Shown: one piece after another, positions 18,219-27,673 of the stretch
How positions within the stretch are numbered: the stretch's first letter is position 1
Layout of the letters: each line of letters starts with the position of its first letter
Origin: Cyclobacteriaceae bacterium
Lineage (GTDB): Bacteria > Bacteroidota > Bacteroidia > Cytophagales > Cyclobacteriaceae
NCBI GenBank assembly: GCA_028284125.1
Contig: JANQSI010000008.1
Coordinates: 372,001 to 436,000 of the forward strand
Direction of reading: 5' to 3'
DNA: 64,000 nucleotides
Notes under the pieces: generated by a model
Seen by the model: only the letters and a program-made list of their open reading frames with translations
Databases searched by the model: none
Told to the model about the DNA's origin: nothing
Position numbers and translations under genes: made by a program

Positions 18219-20669
18219 TTAATTACCAGATGAAATTTTCATTATATCAGCAAAAATACCAGAAGCAGTGACCTCAGCTCCAGCTCCTGCACCTTTCACC
18301 ACGAGTGGCTGAACTGAATACCTGTCAGTGAAAAACAAAACAATATTGTCGCTTCCTTCAAGATGATAAAATGGGTGATTACTGTTTACATACTTTAATT
18401 GTGTCTTTGCTAATCCATTTTCGAATGAAGCAACATAGCGTATTTTCGTTCCATTCTTCTTTGCTTCCTCTTGAAGGTTTTGGAAGTGCTCTTCAGATTT
18501 TTCTAGTTCCTTGAAAAAACCTTCTACATCGTTTGCGTCCATACAACTTTGAGGGACAAATGATTCTCCCTGGATATCATCCATCTCCAATTCATATCCG
18601 CTTTCTCTTGCTAAGATTAAAATCTTTCTTCTCACATCTTCACCTGAAAGATCCAGCCTTGGATCAGGTTCTGAATAACCTTCATCTTTGGCTCTCTTGA
18701 CTATTGAAGAAAAGGTAGTTGTACCGTCATAGTTATTGAAAAGAAAATTCAGGGTTCCAGATAAAACTGCCTCAATTTTATGAATTCGATCGCCACTCTT
18801 AATCAAGTCACGAAGCGTTGAGATAACCGGCAATCCAGCGCAGACATTGGTTTCGAACAGATATTGGGCTTTATACTTCCGTTCAAATGCTTTTAGTTTT
18901 TGAAAATTTGATTGGCTGGAAGTTGCCGCAATTTTATTTGGCGTGACTATTGAAATACTCCTCCTTAGAATTTCAGCATACGATTCAGCTATTTCGTGAG
19001 ACGCGGTTACATCCAAGAAAACACTATTTCTTAGATTCAATTCACTCATTTTGTCAATGAATCCTTCGATTGTGAAAGGCTCTCCTTCTGTTAGCTTCTT
19101 TTCCCAGTTATTAAGCTCGATTGGTTCACCTTCTGGTAGAAATGCCATTTTCTTAGAATTGGCGACTCCTATGATTTGAAGATCCAGCAAATGTTCTTGT
19201 AAAAGGAATTTTTGCTGTTGCTTAATTTGATTCAGCAGTGCTTTCCCAACATTTCCAACACCAATCATGAATAGATTGACTCGCTTTATTTCATCTTCAA
19301 AAAAGGTCTCATGCAATGAGTTGATGCTTTTGGTAAGATCTTTCTGGTTAATGACGACTGAAATGTTTCGTTCTGAAGATCCTTGCGCTATGGCAATGGC
19401 GCTTATGCCATTTTTTCCCAACGTATTGAAAAGTTGACCGCTAATTCCAACTTGATTTTTCATGTTCGAGCCTACCAAGGCAATAATGGCTAGTCCATTT
19501 TCTACTTCAACTGGATCTAATTTTTTGCTTTCAATTTCATAGGCAAAGGTCTTATTGATTGCTTTTACAGCTCTAGCCTGGTCTTTGGTCTCTATCGCCA
19601 CACAGATCGTATGTTCGGAGGATGCTTGCGTGATCAAAATGATGTTGATCTTTTGCTCTGATAACGTTTGAAACAATCGATAGGAAAAGTAGGGGATACC
19701 AACCATACTCGCTCCTTTAAGGTTGAGCATAGAAATATTCTTCACACTAGAAATTCCGCGAACCATAAATTCGTCACGGTATCCACGAATGATTTCTGTT
19801 CCGCCATTCTCTTGATTGAAAGTATTCCTTATTTGAATAGAGATGTCTTTTGCCATTGCGGGCTGAATGGACGGAGGATAGAGCACTTTTGCGCCAAAAT
19901 GTGAAAGCTCAAGCGCTTCCTCAAAGGATAATGTTTCAATAAGATGTGCATTTGGAACCAATCTTGGATCGGCGGTCATCAAACCGTCCACATCTGACCA
20001 GATTTCAAGCTTTTCGGCATCAAAAAAGTTGGCCAGAAGCGCCGCAGTATAATCGGATCCACCTCTTCCAAGTGTTATAAGCTTTCCCTTTTCATCTGCT
20101 GCGATGAATCCAGGGCACAAGCTCAGCTTTGGTAATTCTGGTAAGACCTTCTTTGCTTTTTCCCTGCTGATTTCCATCAAAACATCGGCAGGTTTTTGAT
20201 TCTCTGAACATGTGATAATTTGACGTGGATCGATAAGAAATGTATCAGGAATTGACTGCTTGAAGTACTCGCCAATTATCAACGAGGATAAAGCTTCTCC
20301 GGCAGAAGTAACCTGATGAATGGCGTTTGGTGTAGATTCTTTCAAAGCGAAAATTCCTTCCAGCACTTTTTCTACTCCAGTAAGAATTTGCTTGATGTTT
20401 ACATTTATGGCTGATTGATTTTCAGATGCGATTAATTCTCTAGACGCCTCGATGTGTTTTACTTCCAGTTCTTCAAGGGTATCTCTGTATTTGGTATCAC
20501 CTTTTTCAGCAGCTTCAATAGCACCAACGAACTGGTTGGTGACACCACTCATCGCTGAGACAACAACGACTAATTGATGCCTTTCAAGATAAGCTTCTAA
20601 TAACGGAAGAAGTGATTTGATGGAATCAACAGTTCCTACAGAAGTTCCACCAAATTTGAGTACCAGCAT
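18219..20669 (-). CDS. thrA: Bifunctional aspartokinase / homoserine dehydrogenase
   Basis: An 816-residue fusion catalysing the first and third steps of threonine and methionine synthesis. The N-terminal aspartokinase (about 1-290) has KFGGTSVG and the catalytic TLGRGGSDYTA; two ACT-type regulatory domains follow (about 300-450); the C-terminal homoserine dehydrogenase (about 460-816) has the NAD(P) motif FMIGVGNVGKALL and the family signature region with EAVLSGTLNFLFN. The ACT domains predict feedback control, probably by threonine. No leader peptide or attenuator with runs of threonine or isoleucine codons was seen in the 160 bases upstream. Confidence 0.96.
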   Translation of the reverse strand: MLVLKFGGTSVGTVDSIKSLLPLLEAYLERHQLVVVVSAMSGVTNQFVGAIEAAEKGDTKYRDTLEELEVKHIEASRELIASENQSAINVNIKQILTGVEKVLEGIFALKESTPNAIHQVTSAGEALSSLIIGEYFKQSIPDTFLIDPRQIITCSENQKPADVLMEISREKAKKVLPELPKLSLCPGFIAADEKGKLITLGRGGSDYTAALLANFFDAEKLEIWSDVDGLMTADPRLVPNAHLIETLSFEEALELSHFGAKVLYPPSIQPAMAKDISIQIRNTFNQENGGTEIIRGYRDEFMVRGISSVKNISMLNLKGASMVGIPYFSYRLFQTLSEQKINIILITQASSEHTICVAIETKDQARAVKAINKTFAYEIESKKLDPVEVENGLAIIALVGSNMKNQVGISGQLFNTLGKNGISAIAIAQGSSERNISVVINQKDLTKSINSLHETFFEDEIKRVNLFMIGVGNVGKALLNQIKQQQKFLLQEHLLDLQIIGVANSKKMAFLPEGEPIELNNWEKKLTEGEPFTIEGFIDKMSELNLRNSVFLDVTASHEIAESYAEILRRSISIVTPNKIAATSSQSNFQKLKAFERKYKAQYLFETNVCAGLPVISTLRDLIKSGDRIHKIEAVLSGTLNFLFNNYDGTTTFSSIVKRAKDEGYSEPDPRLDLSGEDVRRKILILARESGYELEMDDIQGESFVPQSCMDANDVEGFFKELEKSEEHFQNLQEEAKKNGTKIRYVASFENGLAKTQLKYVNSNHPFYHLEGSDNIVLFFTDRYSVQPLVVKGAGAGAEVTASGIFADIMKISSGN

Positions 20670-20831
20670 GGCTATGACGCATTGAAATTAGCCGGCAAAT
20701 CTAGATGACTCAATGAAAATATCCGTGGGTGATCGAACTGTTTTTTGAAATATTTCCTCGAAGTTTTTAAGTACCGCAAAATATACCCTCAATGGTTGAA
20801 AAAATTTCAAGAGAATAGATAGGTTTTTAGT

Positions 20832-21809
20832 TTAGAAGAAGGCCAGAGAAATCACAAGTCCGACTCCCATTGAAATAGAGAGAACAATCGTGTAGATAAA
20901 TCCAACCATGAAGAATCGGAAAATGGTCCAGAACCATTTGACTCCATAGATGTTTCGAAAGCTAATCAATATGTAGATGGCGCTTATCAAAACCGCAATT
21001 GAAGTCACGGTATCCTGTGAATCTTCTCCAAGTATCAGAACCAGAATCCACCCAAGCATCATAACAAAGAAGAAGAACGAATGGATATGAAGCGAGTGAA
21101 CCAGATGCCTTATATAGAGTCCTTTTCGCCAAAAAAATAGCTTAAGAATGAATGCATAGATTGGCAAAATGAAGAACATGATTACGGGAATTTGTCGGAT
21201 GATATAGCCGACTAAGCTTGCGGAAGACTCATGATTTATTTTGACAAGTTGCTTGGTTGCTAAACGTTCGACAATTGGAAGATCGTTGAGTTTCAATGAA
21301 TCCATAATCTCAGAAGGAGATAATTCGTTTTCCAGGTTCATCTTATTGATCATCATGAAGTAATGATCAGGCACTGGCCAACTGTCCTCTTCATGTAACG
21401 AATCTGGTAAATAATAAAGGCTATCGAACTGTGTTTTTGTTAAATCATCCGATGAAGAATCCATTACAAAACTTCTGCCTTTCGTTTCGCTCGGATCAAT
21501 GACTTTTGAGAAAAAGAAAAAGTGAAAAATACTGATGACAAGATACCATCTGATAGGATGAGCGTAAAAAACGCGCATGCCATCATTGAATGAATTAGTG
21601 ATCTTGCCTGGTCTGAATAAGAACGGTTTGAATGTTCGGCCAAAACGGGAATCCAGAGAAAAGAAATTGGATAGAAATTCTCTGAAAAGCAGGCCAATAC
21701 CTAACTCATTGTCAGTATTTTCTTGACCGCAATTGGAACAGTAATTATGACTTTCGTGTAGGTTTTGCCCACAATTAAGGCACTTACTGTGTTTCCTTCT
21801 TTTTTTCAC
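20832..21809 (-). CDS. DUF3667 zinc-ribbon membrane protein
   Basis: A protein of about 325 residues. It begins with a basic stretch and a zinc ribbon (CLNCGQNL and YCSNCGQEN), continues with the DUF3667 core (FLSNFFSLDSRFGRTFKPFLF and PGKITNSF), and has about five hydrophobic helices in the remainder. Members are uncharacterised inner-membrane proteins of Bacteroidota. The start is a judgement call: an ATG 33 bases upstream would overlap the small membrane gene by 59 bases, while the GTG before KKRRKHSKC overlaps it by only 26. GTG is preferred here. Confidence 0.75.
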   Translation of the reverse strand: MKKRRKHSKCLNCGQNLHESHNYCSNCGQENTDNELGIGLLFREFLSNFFSLDSRFGRTFKPFLFRPGKITNSFNDGMRVFYAHPIRWYLVISIFHFFFFSKVIDPSETKGRSFVMDSSSDDLTKTQFDSLYYLPDSLHEEDSWPVPDHYFMMINKMNLENELSPSEIMDSLKLNDLPIVERLATKQLVKINHESSASLVGYIIRQIPVIMFFILPIYAFILKLFFWRKGLYIRHLVHSLHIHSFFFFVMMLGWILVLILGEDSQDTVTSIAVLISAIYILISFRNIYGVKWFWTIFRFFMVGFIYTIVLSISMGVGLVISLAFF

Positions 21810-21963
21810 CAGGTTTGAATTTGTTGAGTAAAAAAGCCACAACCCACATTCCTAAAGCGATAAAACTATAAAATTTTGCATTGTCTACAGACCTTAATGA
21901 AAAGAAGAAAAACATAAAGGCCAGAATAGTGAATGTCCATACCAGAATTGGAATTATTTTCAT
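21784..21963 (-). CDS. Small 59-aa membrane protein coupled to NfeD
   Basis: A 59-codon frame beginning MKIIPILVWTFTILAFMFFF with two hydrophobic helices and a lysine-rich tail (KPGEKKKETQ). Its ATG overlaps the NfeD stop codon as ATGA, the usual sign of coupled translation, and its end overlaps the next gene. Too short to be named, but the coupled overlap, two clean helices and basic end support a real gene. It probably sits in the same membrane as NfeD. Confidence 0.6.
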   Translation of the reverse strand: MKIIPILVWTFTILAFMFFFFSLRSVDNAKFYSFIALGMWVVAFLLNKFKPGEKKKETQ

Positions 21964-23294
21964 GTCACTTCACGAACTTTCAAGCTTGTCCCTTCATCTG
22001 AGATGACTTCAACTTCAATGTTTTGTCCAATATAGTTGCCTCTGGTGTAAGCATCATAAATGATTCCTTCAATTTCGATTTTTCCGCTTGGTCTGAGTAC
22101 AGTGTAAGATTTCCCTTTTTTGCCAACCATCGATTCTGCAACAGGCTTTGAAGTAAAACCAGCATCTGCATCCTGTGTTTCTTGTAAGGCTACTCGCTTG
22201 AAAAATTTACTGTCGGCTAGCTTAGAACCACCAACGAAAAATAAGACAGTTGCCATCAACAGCCCTGCGGAAACTGTGGCTACCGAAATGATGATTTGAT
22301 CTCCACCGACAAATGAGAAGTCGAAAAAATCATTATTCAACATGACAAGAATAAGTGAACCAACGGTGAAGATTAGCCCCAAAACTCCGGCCACACCAAA
22401 TCCTGGAATAACAAAAACCTCAACGGCAATGAGTACAATCCCGATGACAAACATGACAATTTCCCAATTTGCCGCAAGGCCATTCAGATAGTTCGGAACG
22501 AAATAGAGAATGATAGCCACAATGGAGGCGAGAATTGGAAACCCAACTCCAGGAGTTTGTAATTCGAAATAGATTCCGCCAATGATAATCATGATCAAAA
22601 TCCCACTTACAAATGGATTCAAGAAGAGAGAAATGATCTTTTCTGATGAACCAAGTTCGAACACTTCGAGCTCATAATTGTCCACTCCGGATCTTTCCAT
22701 AATGTCATCAATGTCACTTACCTCGCCTTCACAAAATCCATTTTTGATGGCTTCTGAAACGGAGAGTGTGAGGACTTTGCCTTCAGTTGCAATGCTATCC
22801 AAATCAATATCTTCATCTACCATAGCCTCTGCCATTGTAGGATTTCGGCCTTTGGCTTCAGCAGTTGATCTCATGATCGAGCGCATGTACGACTGGTATT
22901 TGTCAGGAGCAGCCGAGCCATCTTGTGTAACTACAGTCGCTGCACCAATACTAGATCCACTGGCCATATAAATACTGTCACAGGCAATAGAAATCAATGC
23001 CCCTGCAGATGCAGCATCTCTATTTATGAAAGCGTAGATGGGAATCTCAAGATCCAATATTCTTGTTCTAATATCGTCAGCATCTGTGAGCGCACCGCCA
23101 TACGTGTCCAATTCCAAAATGATATAATCTGCATTGATTTCTTTGGCATGCTCAAGGCCGAGTTCTGAGTAGCGATTCGTTCTGGGATCGATTTCAGCCT
23201 GGATTTTCAGGTGAAGGACTAATGGTCGTTCGCTCTCTTGGCCAGACGCAAGAAATAGATTGAATAATAATAAGATAATTAATAGATTTCTCAT
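21960..23294 (-). CDS. NfeD-family membrane serine protease (long form)
   Basis: A 444-residue long-form NfeD protein: signal peptide, a ClpP-like protease domain (about residues 20-210) with the nucleophile serine in DAASAGALISIACD, four to five membrane helices (about 225-370), and a C-terminal OB-fold NfeD domain with GKKGKSYTVLRPSGKI. Long-form NfeD proteases cleave membrane-associated substrates and usually pair with a flotillin- or stomatin-like protein, which is not in view. An upstream in-frame Met would add 19 residues and hide the signal peptide, so the internal Met was used. It is the first gene of a run with the small membrane gene and DUF3667. Confidence 0.88.
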   Translation of the reverse strand: MRNLLIILLLFNLFLASGQESERPLVLHLKIQAEIDPRTNRYSELGLEHAKEINADYIILELDTYGGALTDADDIRTRILDLEIPIYAFINRDAASAGALISIACDSIYMASGSSIGAATVVTQDGSAAPDKYQSYMRSIMRSTAEAKGRNPTMAEAMVDEDIDLDSIATEGKVLTLSVSEAIKNGFCEGEVSDIDDIMERSGVDNYELEVFELGSSEKIISLFLNPFVSGILIMIIIGGIYFELQTPGVGFPILASIVAIILYFVPNYLNGLAANWEIVMFVIGIVLIAVEVFVIPGFGVAGVLGLIFTVGSLILVMLNNDFFDFSFVGGDQIIISVATVSAGLLMATVLFFVGGSKLADSKFFKRVALQETQDADAGFTSKPVAESMVGKKGKSYTVLRPSGKIEIEGIIYDAYTRGNYIGQNIEVEVISDEGTSLKVREVT

Positions 23295-23408
23295 GTTTGT
23301 GTTAGAATGCAGATATAAACAAACAAATCGTTTCATACATTCAATCTGCAAATAAAGTTATCTTAATTTCAACGTACGGAAAACAGTTGCTGACATAACT
23401 CATCTCAA

Positions 23409-24038
23409 TTGCAACCCCTATTTGAACATACGTTTGAAGGTATTGTTTGGAGTAGCGTCCTCTCAAATGACAGTCATTTCTTAATCCTTGACGTGAGGAA
23501 TGAGACTGAGGATTCTGTTCTTTATCAAAAACTTAACTTGATTGACCTGAAGCTCACTCCGATTTTGACCCATAAAGGTTCAAAATGGATGATGATAGAA
23601 GCTTTTGATGAACATCTATATCTGTCCGAATACCAGGACGAAAGTGATCCAAATAATAAAAGGTTTTACCAAATAGATGGAGATCAAAAAGATGAAGTAA
23701 GGCAAGATCAAATACCCTATGCTAAGAATTTCATCACTCAACCGTCAATTTATGAACCTGGATCTGACTATTTCCGTACGGTTAATGAATTTCTTGGATT
23801 GGAACTTCCATGTGCTTGTGAATACCTTGAAATTGATAGAAAAATCATATTGAGCTACTATCTTCGTTCTGGTAAGGAGTTTGAACGTTATCTCCTGATG
23901 TTGGAAGATGGGAAAAAGGCACTCAAGGAGCTTCAAGATACTCAAATGAAGGGGTTTGCCTCTGGCTCTTTTTTTGTAGTGAATGGTAAATTGATTTTTG
24001 TAAAAAATAGGAATGAAATTTTTGTGTACGCTCTTTAG
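23409..24038 (+). CDS. DUF4905-like protein
   Basis: A 209-residue soluble protein of unknown function. It reads as a series of beta strands with repeated aromatic and acidic positions, LILDVRNETED near the start, KLNLIDLKL, and a C-terminal GKLIFVKNRNEIFVY, a pattern that matches the DUF4905 family of Cytophagales and may be a partial propeller. The start is TTG (an in-frame stop lies 15 bases before it), and no ATG is available nearby. The end overlaps the LysM gene by 26 bases, so the two are likely coupled. The family name is from memory. Confidence 0.65.
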   Translation: MQPLFEHTFEGIVWSSVLSNDSHFLILDVRNETEDSVLYQKLNLIDLKLTPILTHKGSKWMMIEAFDEHLYLSEYQDESDPNNKRFYQIDGDQKDEVRQDQIPYAKNFITQPSIYEPGSDYFRTVNEFLGLELPCACEYLEIDRKIILSYYLRSGKEFERYLLMLEDGKKALKELQDTQMKGFASGSFFVVNGKLIFVKNRNEIFVYAL

Positions 24039-25011
24039 TTTGATCATCCTCTTTTCCGCTTACGCAGATGTGAAGTTTGACTCGATTAGATCTGAAACTC
24101 GTGGAGATCTCTTATTTGTAATACACGAGGTAGAAGAAGAGGAGACACTTTATTCAATTGCGAGACGGTACAAGAGTTCGGTCCCTTCCATTATTGAGCA
24201 CAACAATATTTCTGATAATCGAATTGACGTAGGGCAAGTACTGAGCGTCCTATACAACAATATCGAGGAAACTGAAAACGAAACTGTCTCTGAAACTCCC
24301 GAAGGATTCCATTTAGTCAAGCAAGGAGAAACATTGTACAGCATTTCCAAAATTTATGATTTGCGAATTAGAGAAATTAGGAAGCTGAATAAACTTCAAT
24401 CAAATGATATTTCTCCAGGTGAATATTTGAGAGTGAAAGAACCTGAAGAACCTCAGAAAGTTGTCGAAGAGAAAGTTGAAGAACGAGAAACTCCGGAAGA
24501 AAGCGGCAATGAAAGTGAGATTCCAGAAGATTTTGAGATTTACATTGTACAGACAGCAGAGACATTAAATTCTATTGCTCGAAAAAGAGGAATACATGTT
24601 TCAGAATTGAAAGAATGGAACAACCTCGAATCTGATTACATCAGAATTGGACAATCATTGCTTGTTCGTACACTTGTCGATTCACTCGAAACTCCAAATG
24701 ACAGCACGAGCTTAAGTACCAGGTTAGATGAAGACGGTTTTGAAAAAGTGTACGAGGAGGGAATAGCTGGCGTCATTTCGGATATTTCAACATCAAAGTA
24801 TTTGGCGCTTCATCGGTCCATGCCTATTGGTACTGAATTAGAAGTACGAAATCTGATGAACAATTTTATCGTTCATGTCAAGGTGGTAGGAAAACTTCCA
24901 AACACAGGAATTAACAGAAATATACTTCTCAGACTTTCTAAGCCAGCTTTCGACCAATTAGGAATTCTCGATCCCAAATCGAGGGTAGAGGTTTCACATT
25001 TCAAAAAGTGA
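24013..25011 (+). CDS. Exported protein with three LysM domains and a C-terminal barrel
   Basis: A 332-residue exported protein. After a signal peptide come three LysM peptidoglycan-binding repeats, each with the pattern ETLYSIAR/SISK followed by a short helix-loop (about residues 35-80, 98-142 and 176-218), separated by acidic linkers. The C-terminal region (about 235-330) has FEKVYEEGIAG, LALHRSMPIGTELEVRNL and IVHVKVVGKLP, the pattern of an RlpA-like double-psi barrel. This points to a wall-binding protein, perhaps a lytic enzyme or an envelope organiser. Its end overlaps the next gene by four bases. Confidence 0.85.
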   Translation: MKFLCTLFSLIILFSAYADVKFDSIRSETRGDLLFVIHEVEEEETLYSIARRYKSSVPSIIEHNNISDNRIDVGQVLSVLYNNIEETENETVSETPEGFHLVKQGETLYSISKIYDLRIREIRKLNKLQSNDISPGEYLRVKEPEEPQKVVEEKVEERETPEESGNESEIPEDFEIYIVQTAETLNSIARKRGIHVSELKEWNNLESDYIRIGQSLLVRTLVDSLETPNDSTSLSTRLDEDGFEKVYEEGIAGVISDISTSKYLALHRSMPIGTELEVRNLMNNFIVHVKVVGKLPNTGINRNILLRLSKPAFDQLGILDPKSRVEVSHFKK

Positions 25012-25775
25012 ATCACGAAGAACTAAAGGAATTCCTTGATCTTAAAGTAAAGGAATACAATACATCCAATTTCATTCCCGATGATCCTGTTAGTGTTCCA
25101 CATCGTTTTAAGAAGAAACAGGACATAGAAATTGCTGGGTTCATTGCAGCAGTCTTTGCCTGGGGCCAGAGAAAAACAATCATTAACAAATCTGTTGAGT
25201 TCCTGGAACTCATGGATAACGATCCTCATTCATTTGTTTTAAATCATTCAGCAAAAGACCTAAAGCCTTTCCTGAACTTCAAGCACCGAACCTTTAATCC
25301 GACTGATGCACTTTACTTCATTCACTTTTTCAATTGGTTTTATTCCAACAATGAGTCACTTGAGCAAGCATTCATTGTCAAATTAAATGACGTCACAATA
25401 GAAGGTGGATTAATCAATTTTTTCGATACTTTCTTCTCGCTTCCTGACCATCCTAACAGAACGAAGAAGCATGTACCGACACCTGCTCGAAAATCAGCCT
25501 GTAAGCGGATCAATATGTATTTGAGATGGATGGTTAGAGACGATAACTGTGGTGTTGATTTCGGCCTTTGGAAAAAGATCCAACCAAGTCAATTAGTGTG
25601 TCCATGTGATCTCCATGTGGACAGAGTGGCAAGAAAGTTGGGGCTTATTAAACGAAAGCAAACCGACTGGCTCACGGCTCTTGAATTAACAGAGAGTTTG
25701 AGAAAACTAGATTCCAATGATCCGGTGAAATACGATTTTGCGCTTTTCGGACTTGGTGTAATGGAAAAGTTCTAA
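25008..25775 (+). CDS. TIGR02757 family protein (DUF2400)
   Basis: A 255-residue protein of the TIGR02757/DUF2400 family, common in Bacteroidota and Spirochaetes. Conserved blocks are PDDPVSVPHRF, FIAAVFAWGQRKTII, PNRTKKHVPTPARKSACKRINM with the following WMVRDDNCGVDFGLW, and CDLHVDRVARKLGL. The helical pattern and the HVDRVARKLGL segment resemble helix-hairpin-helix DNA glycosylases, so a role in DNA repair is possible but not shown. The start is GTG, overlapping the LysM stop as GTGA. The 3' end overlaps the convergent pyrE by four bases. Confidence 0.85.
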   Translation: MNHEELKEFLDLKVKEYNTSNFIPDDPVSVPHRFKKKQDIEIAGFIAAVFAWGQRKTIINKSVEFLELMDNDPHSFVLNHSAKDLKPFLNFKHRTFNPTDALYFIHFFNWFYSNNESLEQAFIVKLNDVTIEGGLINFFDTFFSLPDHPNRTKKHVPTPARKSACKRINMYLRWMVRDDNCGVDFGLWKKIQPSQLVCPCDLHVDRVARKLGLIKRKQTDWLTALELTESLRKLDSNDPVKYDFALFGLGVMEKF

Positions 25776-26419
25776 CCCCAATTTCCGGGATCTGTTCGCC
25801 ACTCTTTTAATGTTTTCAAAATTTTGTTTTCAAACATTCGTTCATCTTGGGCATAATCCAACAGATGATCGTAATCGCTTAAAACCACAAGGTCAATGTT
25901 GTGTGATCTAAAGTTCTCTTCAGCAACTGGAAAACCGTAAGTGAAAATTGCAGCCATTCCTGCCACTTCACCACCAGCGTCCCTTATCGCTTCAGCAGCA
26001 GCCAACGAACTTCCTCCAGTCGAAACCAGATCTTCTACAAGCACCACTTTTTGGCCTTTTTCCAGTTTCCCTTCGATCAAATTCTGAAGACCATGTCCCT
26101 TTGATTTCGAGCGTACATAAAGAAAAGGTAGGTCTAGTTCATCAGCCACGAGCGTTCCTTGTGGGATTCCAGCTGTTGCAACACCAGCAATAGCATCTAT
26201 TCCACTAAAAGAATTGGAAATAGCCAGAGCGAGCGCCGTTTTAATTTTTGATCTTACAGCAGGATGAGAAAGACTCAATCGGTTGTCACAATAGATCGGA
26301 GATTTCCATCCGGATGCCCAGGTAAATGGTTGATCGGGACTTAGTTTGATTGCTTCGATATTGAGTAGGTTGGAAGCTACTTCGGTGGCAAGTTGTGGGT
26401 TGTAAATTTTGATAGACAT
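25772..26419 (-). CDS. pyrE: Orotate phosphoribosyltransferase
   Basis: A 215-residue enzyme that joins orotate and PRPP to give OMP in pyrimidine synthesis. The substrate loop FTWASGWKSPIYCDNR and the PRPP-binding motif VVLVEDLVSTGGSS are intact, with AGVATAGIPQG between them. The chosen Met gives the usual MSIKIYNPQ start; a TTG nine bases upstream is part of a promoter-like TTCTTTTG and is unlikely to be used. It converges with the TIGR02757 gene. Confidence 0.95.
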   Translation of the reverse strand: MSIKIYNPQLATEVASNLLNIEAIKLSPDQPFTWASGWKSPIYCDNRLSLSHPAVRSKIKTALALAISNSFSGIDAIAGVATAGIPQGTLVADELDLPFLYVRSKSKGHGLQNLIEGKLEKGQKVVLVEDLVSTGGSSLAAAEAIRDAGGEVAGMAAIFTYGFPVAEENFRSHNIDLVVLSDYDHLLDYAQDERMFENKILKTLKEWRTDPGNWG

Positions 26420-26543
26420 CTGCCGCAAAAGAAAGAAATAATTGTCTCAAATTACATATTCGTAAAGTAATTCCTACATAGTTTGAAAAGCACTTGTTTC
26501 ATTTTACAATTATGCTTTTAATTGTACCTGCTATTACCATTCG

Positions 26544-27218
26544 ATGAAGATCTTTATCAACGACATTCCTGTCTACATTCTTTCTGAGAAAAATATAAAT
26601 CATAAACGTGTATACGGGCTGGTTGTCAGAGAATTTGAAACGATAGTCCCTGAAGTTTTGGTTGATGATGTACTTATTATGAATGCTTCATTTGATCAAA
26701 TTGATAAGCTCTTGAAGTTGATGACCGATAAGAAGCTAAGAAAGGTTCATTCAATATTTATCTCTTCTCGTGACAAGAAAAAACTAATCGAATACCTAAA
26801 GAGTAAATTCAAAGTGATAATGGCTGCTGGAGGAATAGTGGAAAAGGATGGTAAATTCTTACTTATTTATAGGAAAAAAAGATGGGATTTTCCAAAAGGA
26901 AAACTTGATCCCGGTGAATCTATTGAAACTTGTGCGGTCAGAGAAGTGGAGGAGGAGACAGGTGTAAAAGTGAAGTTAGGCCAAGAAATAACTGCGGTTT
27001 GGCACACGTACATTAGTAATAGGAAATATATACTCAAGAAAACCTATTGGTATTCAATGGAGTGCAAGAGCGACAAAAAGATGAAACCGCAAAAGCAAGA
27101 GGGAATTAAAAAGGCCGAGTGGATGGATCTTGAAGCAGTGAGACAAGCACTCCATGATTCTTACCGCTCTATCCGATACGTGATGCAGGAGTACATGAAG
27201 CTTTTGGAAAAAGTCTAA
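26544..27218 (+). CDS. NUDIX hydrolase with an N-terminal extension
   Basis: A 224-residue protein. Residues 1-90 form an uncharacterised alpha/beta segment, and residues 92-215 are a NUDIX domain with the Nudix box GKLDPGES followed by REVEEETG, the metal and pyrophosphate site. NUDIX enzymes cleave nucleoside diphosphate-linked compounds, and the substrate cannot be read from the motif. The KKRWDFPKGKLDPGE form is typical of Bacteroidota members next to pyrE and coaD, as here. Confidence 0.88.
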   Translation: MKIFINDIPVYILSEKNINHKRVYGLVVREFETIVPEVLVDDVLIMNASFDQIDKLLKLMTDKKLRKVHSIFISSRDKKKLIEYLKSKFKVIMAAGGIVEKDGKFLLIYRKKRWDFPKGKLDPGESIETCAVREVEEETGVKVKLGQEITAVWHTYISNRKYILKKTYWYSMECKSDKKMKPQKQEGIKKAEWMDLEAVRQALHDSYRSIRYVMQEYMKLLEKV

Positions 27219-27220
27219 AC

Positions 27221-27673
27221 TTAGATTTCGTAGGGTAGGAAAGTGGAAACATCTCCACCGTACCTATGAACTTCCCGAATAATACTTGAGCTAATTTGTG
27301 CCAATTCTGGCGAAGTAATTAAGAAAACAGTTTCCAGCTTATCGTTTATTGTTCGGTTCACTTGAGAAATACTGTTCTCATATTCGAAATCTGTTGTATT
27401 TCTTAAACCTCTAACCAGGAAATTTGCTTCTCTTTTCTTCGCAAGCTCTGCAGTCAACTCATCATAGACCACCGCCTCAACCCGATCGTTATCCGAATAA
27501 AGTTTGTTGATTTTGTCCACCATCCAATCGATCTCAAAATATCGCTTGTTCTTTTGAGCGTTATGACCGATTGCGATAATCACATGATCGAACAGAGCTA
27601 GACTTCTCACCACAATGTCATGATGACCTTTAGTGAAAGGATCAAATGAGCCAGGAAAAATGGCAGTTTTCAT
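27221..27673 (-). CDS. coaD: Phosphopantetheine adenylyltransferase
   Basis: A 150-residue enzyme for the penultimate step of coenzyme A synthesis (4'-phosphopantetheine to dephospho-CoA). The nucleotidyltransferase T/HxGH-type motif FPGSFDPFTKGHHDIV, the LVRGLRNTTDFEYE block and the C-terminal ISSSIIREV segment are intact. The start is the Met in MKTAIFPGSFDP, which overlaps the DUF3822 stop by one base (TAATG). A perfect TATATTTG lies just upstream inside the end of DUF3822, so it may also have its own promoter. Confidence 0.96.
   Translation of the reverse strand: MKTAIFPGSFDPFTKGHHDIVVRSLALFDHVIIAIGHNAQKNKRYFEIDWMVDKINKLYSDNDRVEAVVYDELTAELAKKREANFLVRGLRNTTDFEYENSISQVNRTINDKLETVFLITSPELAQISSSIIREVHRYGGDVSTFLPYEI

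Noticed and set aside
20670-20831. Attenuator or leader peptide before thrA
   Set aside because: No run of threonine or isoleucine codons and no terminator hairpin is visible.
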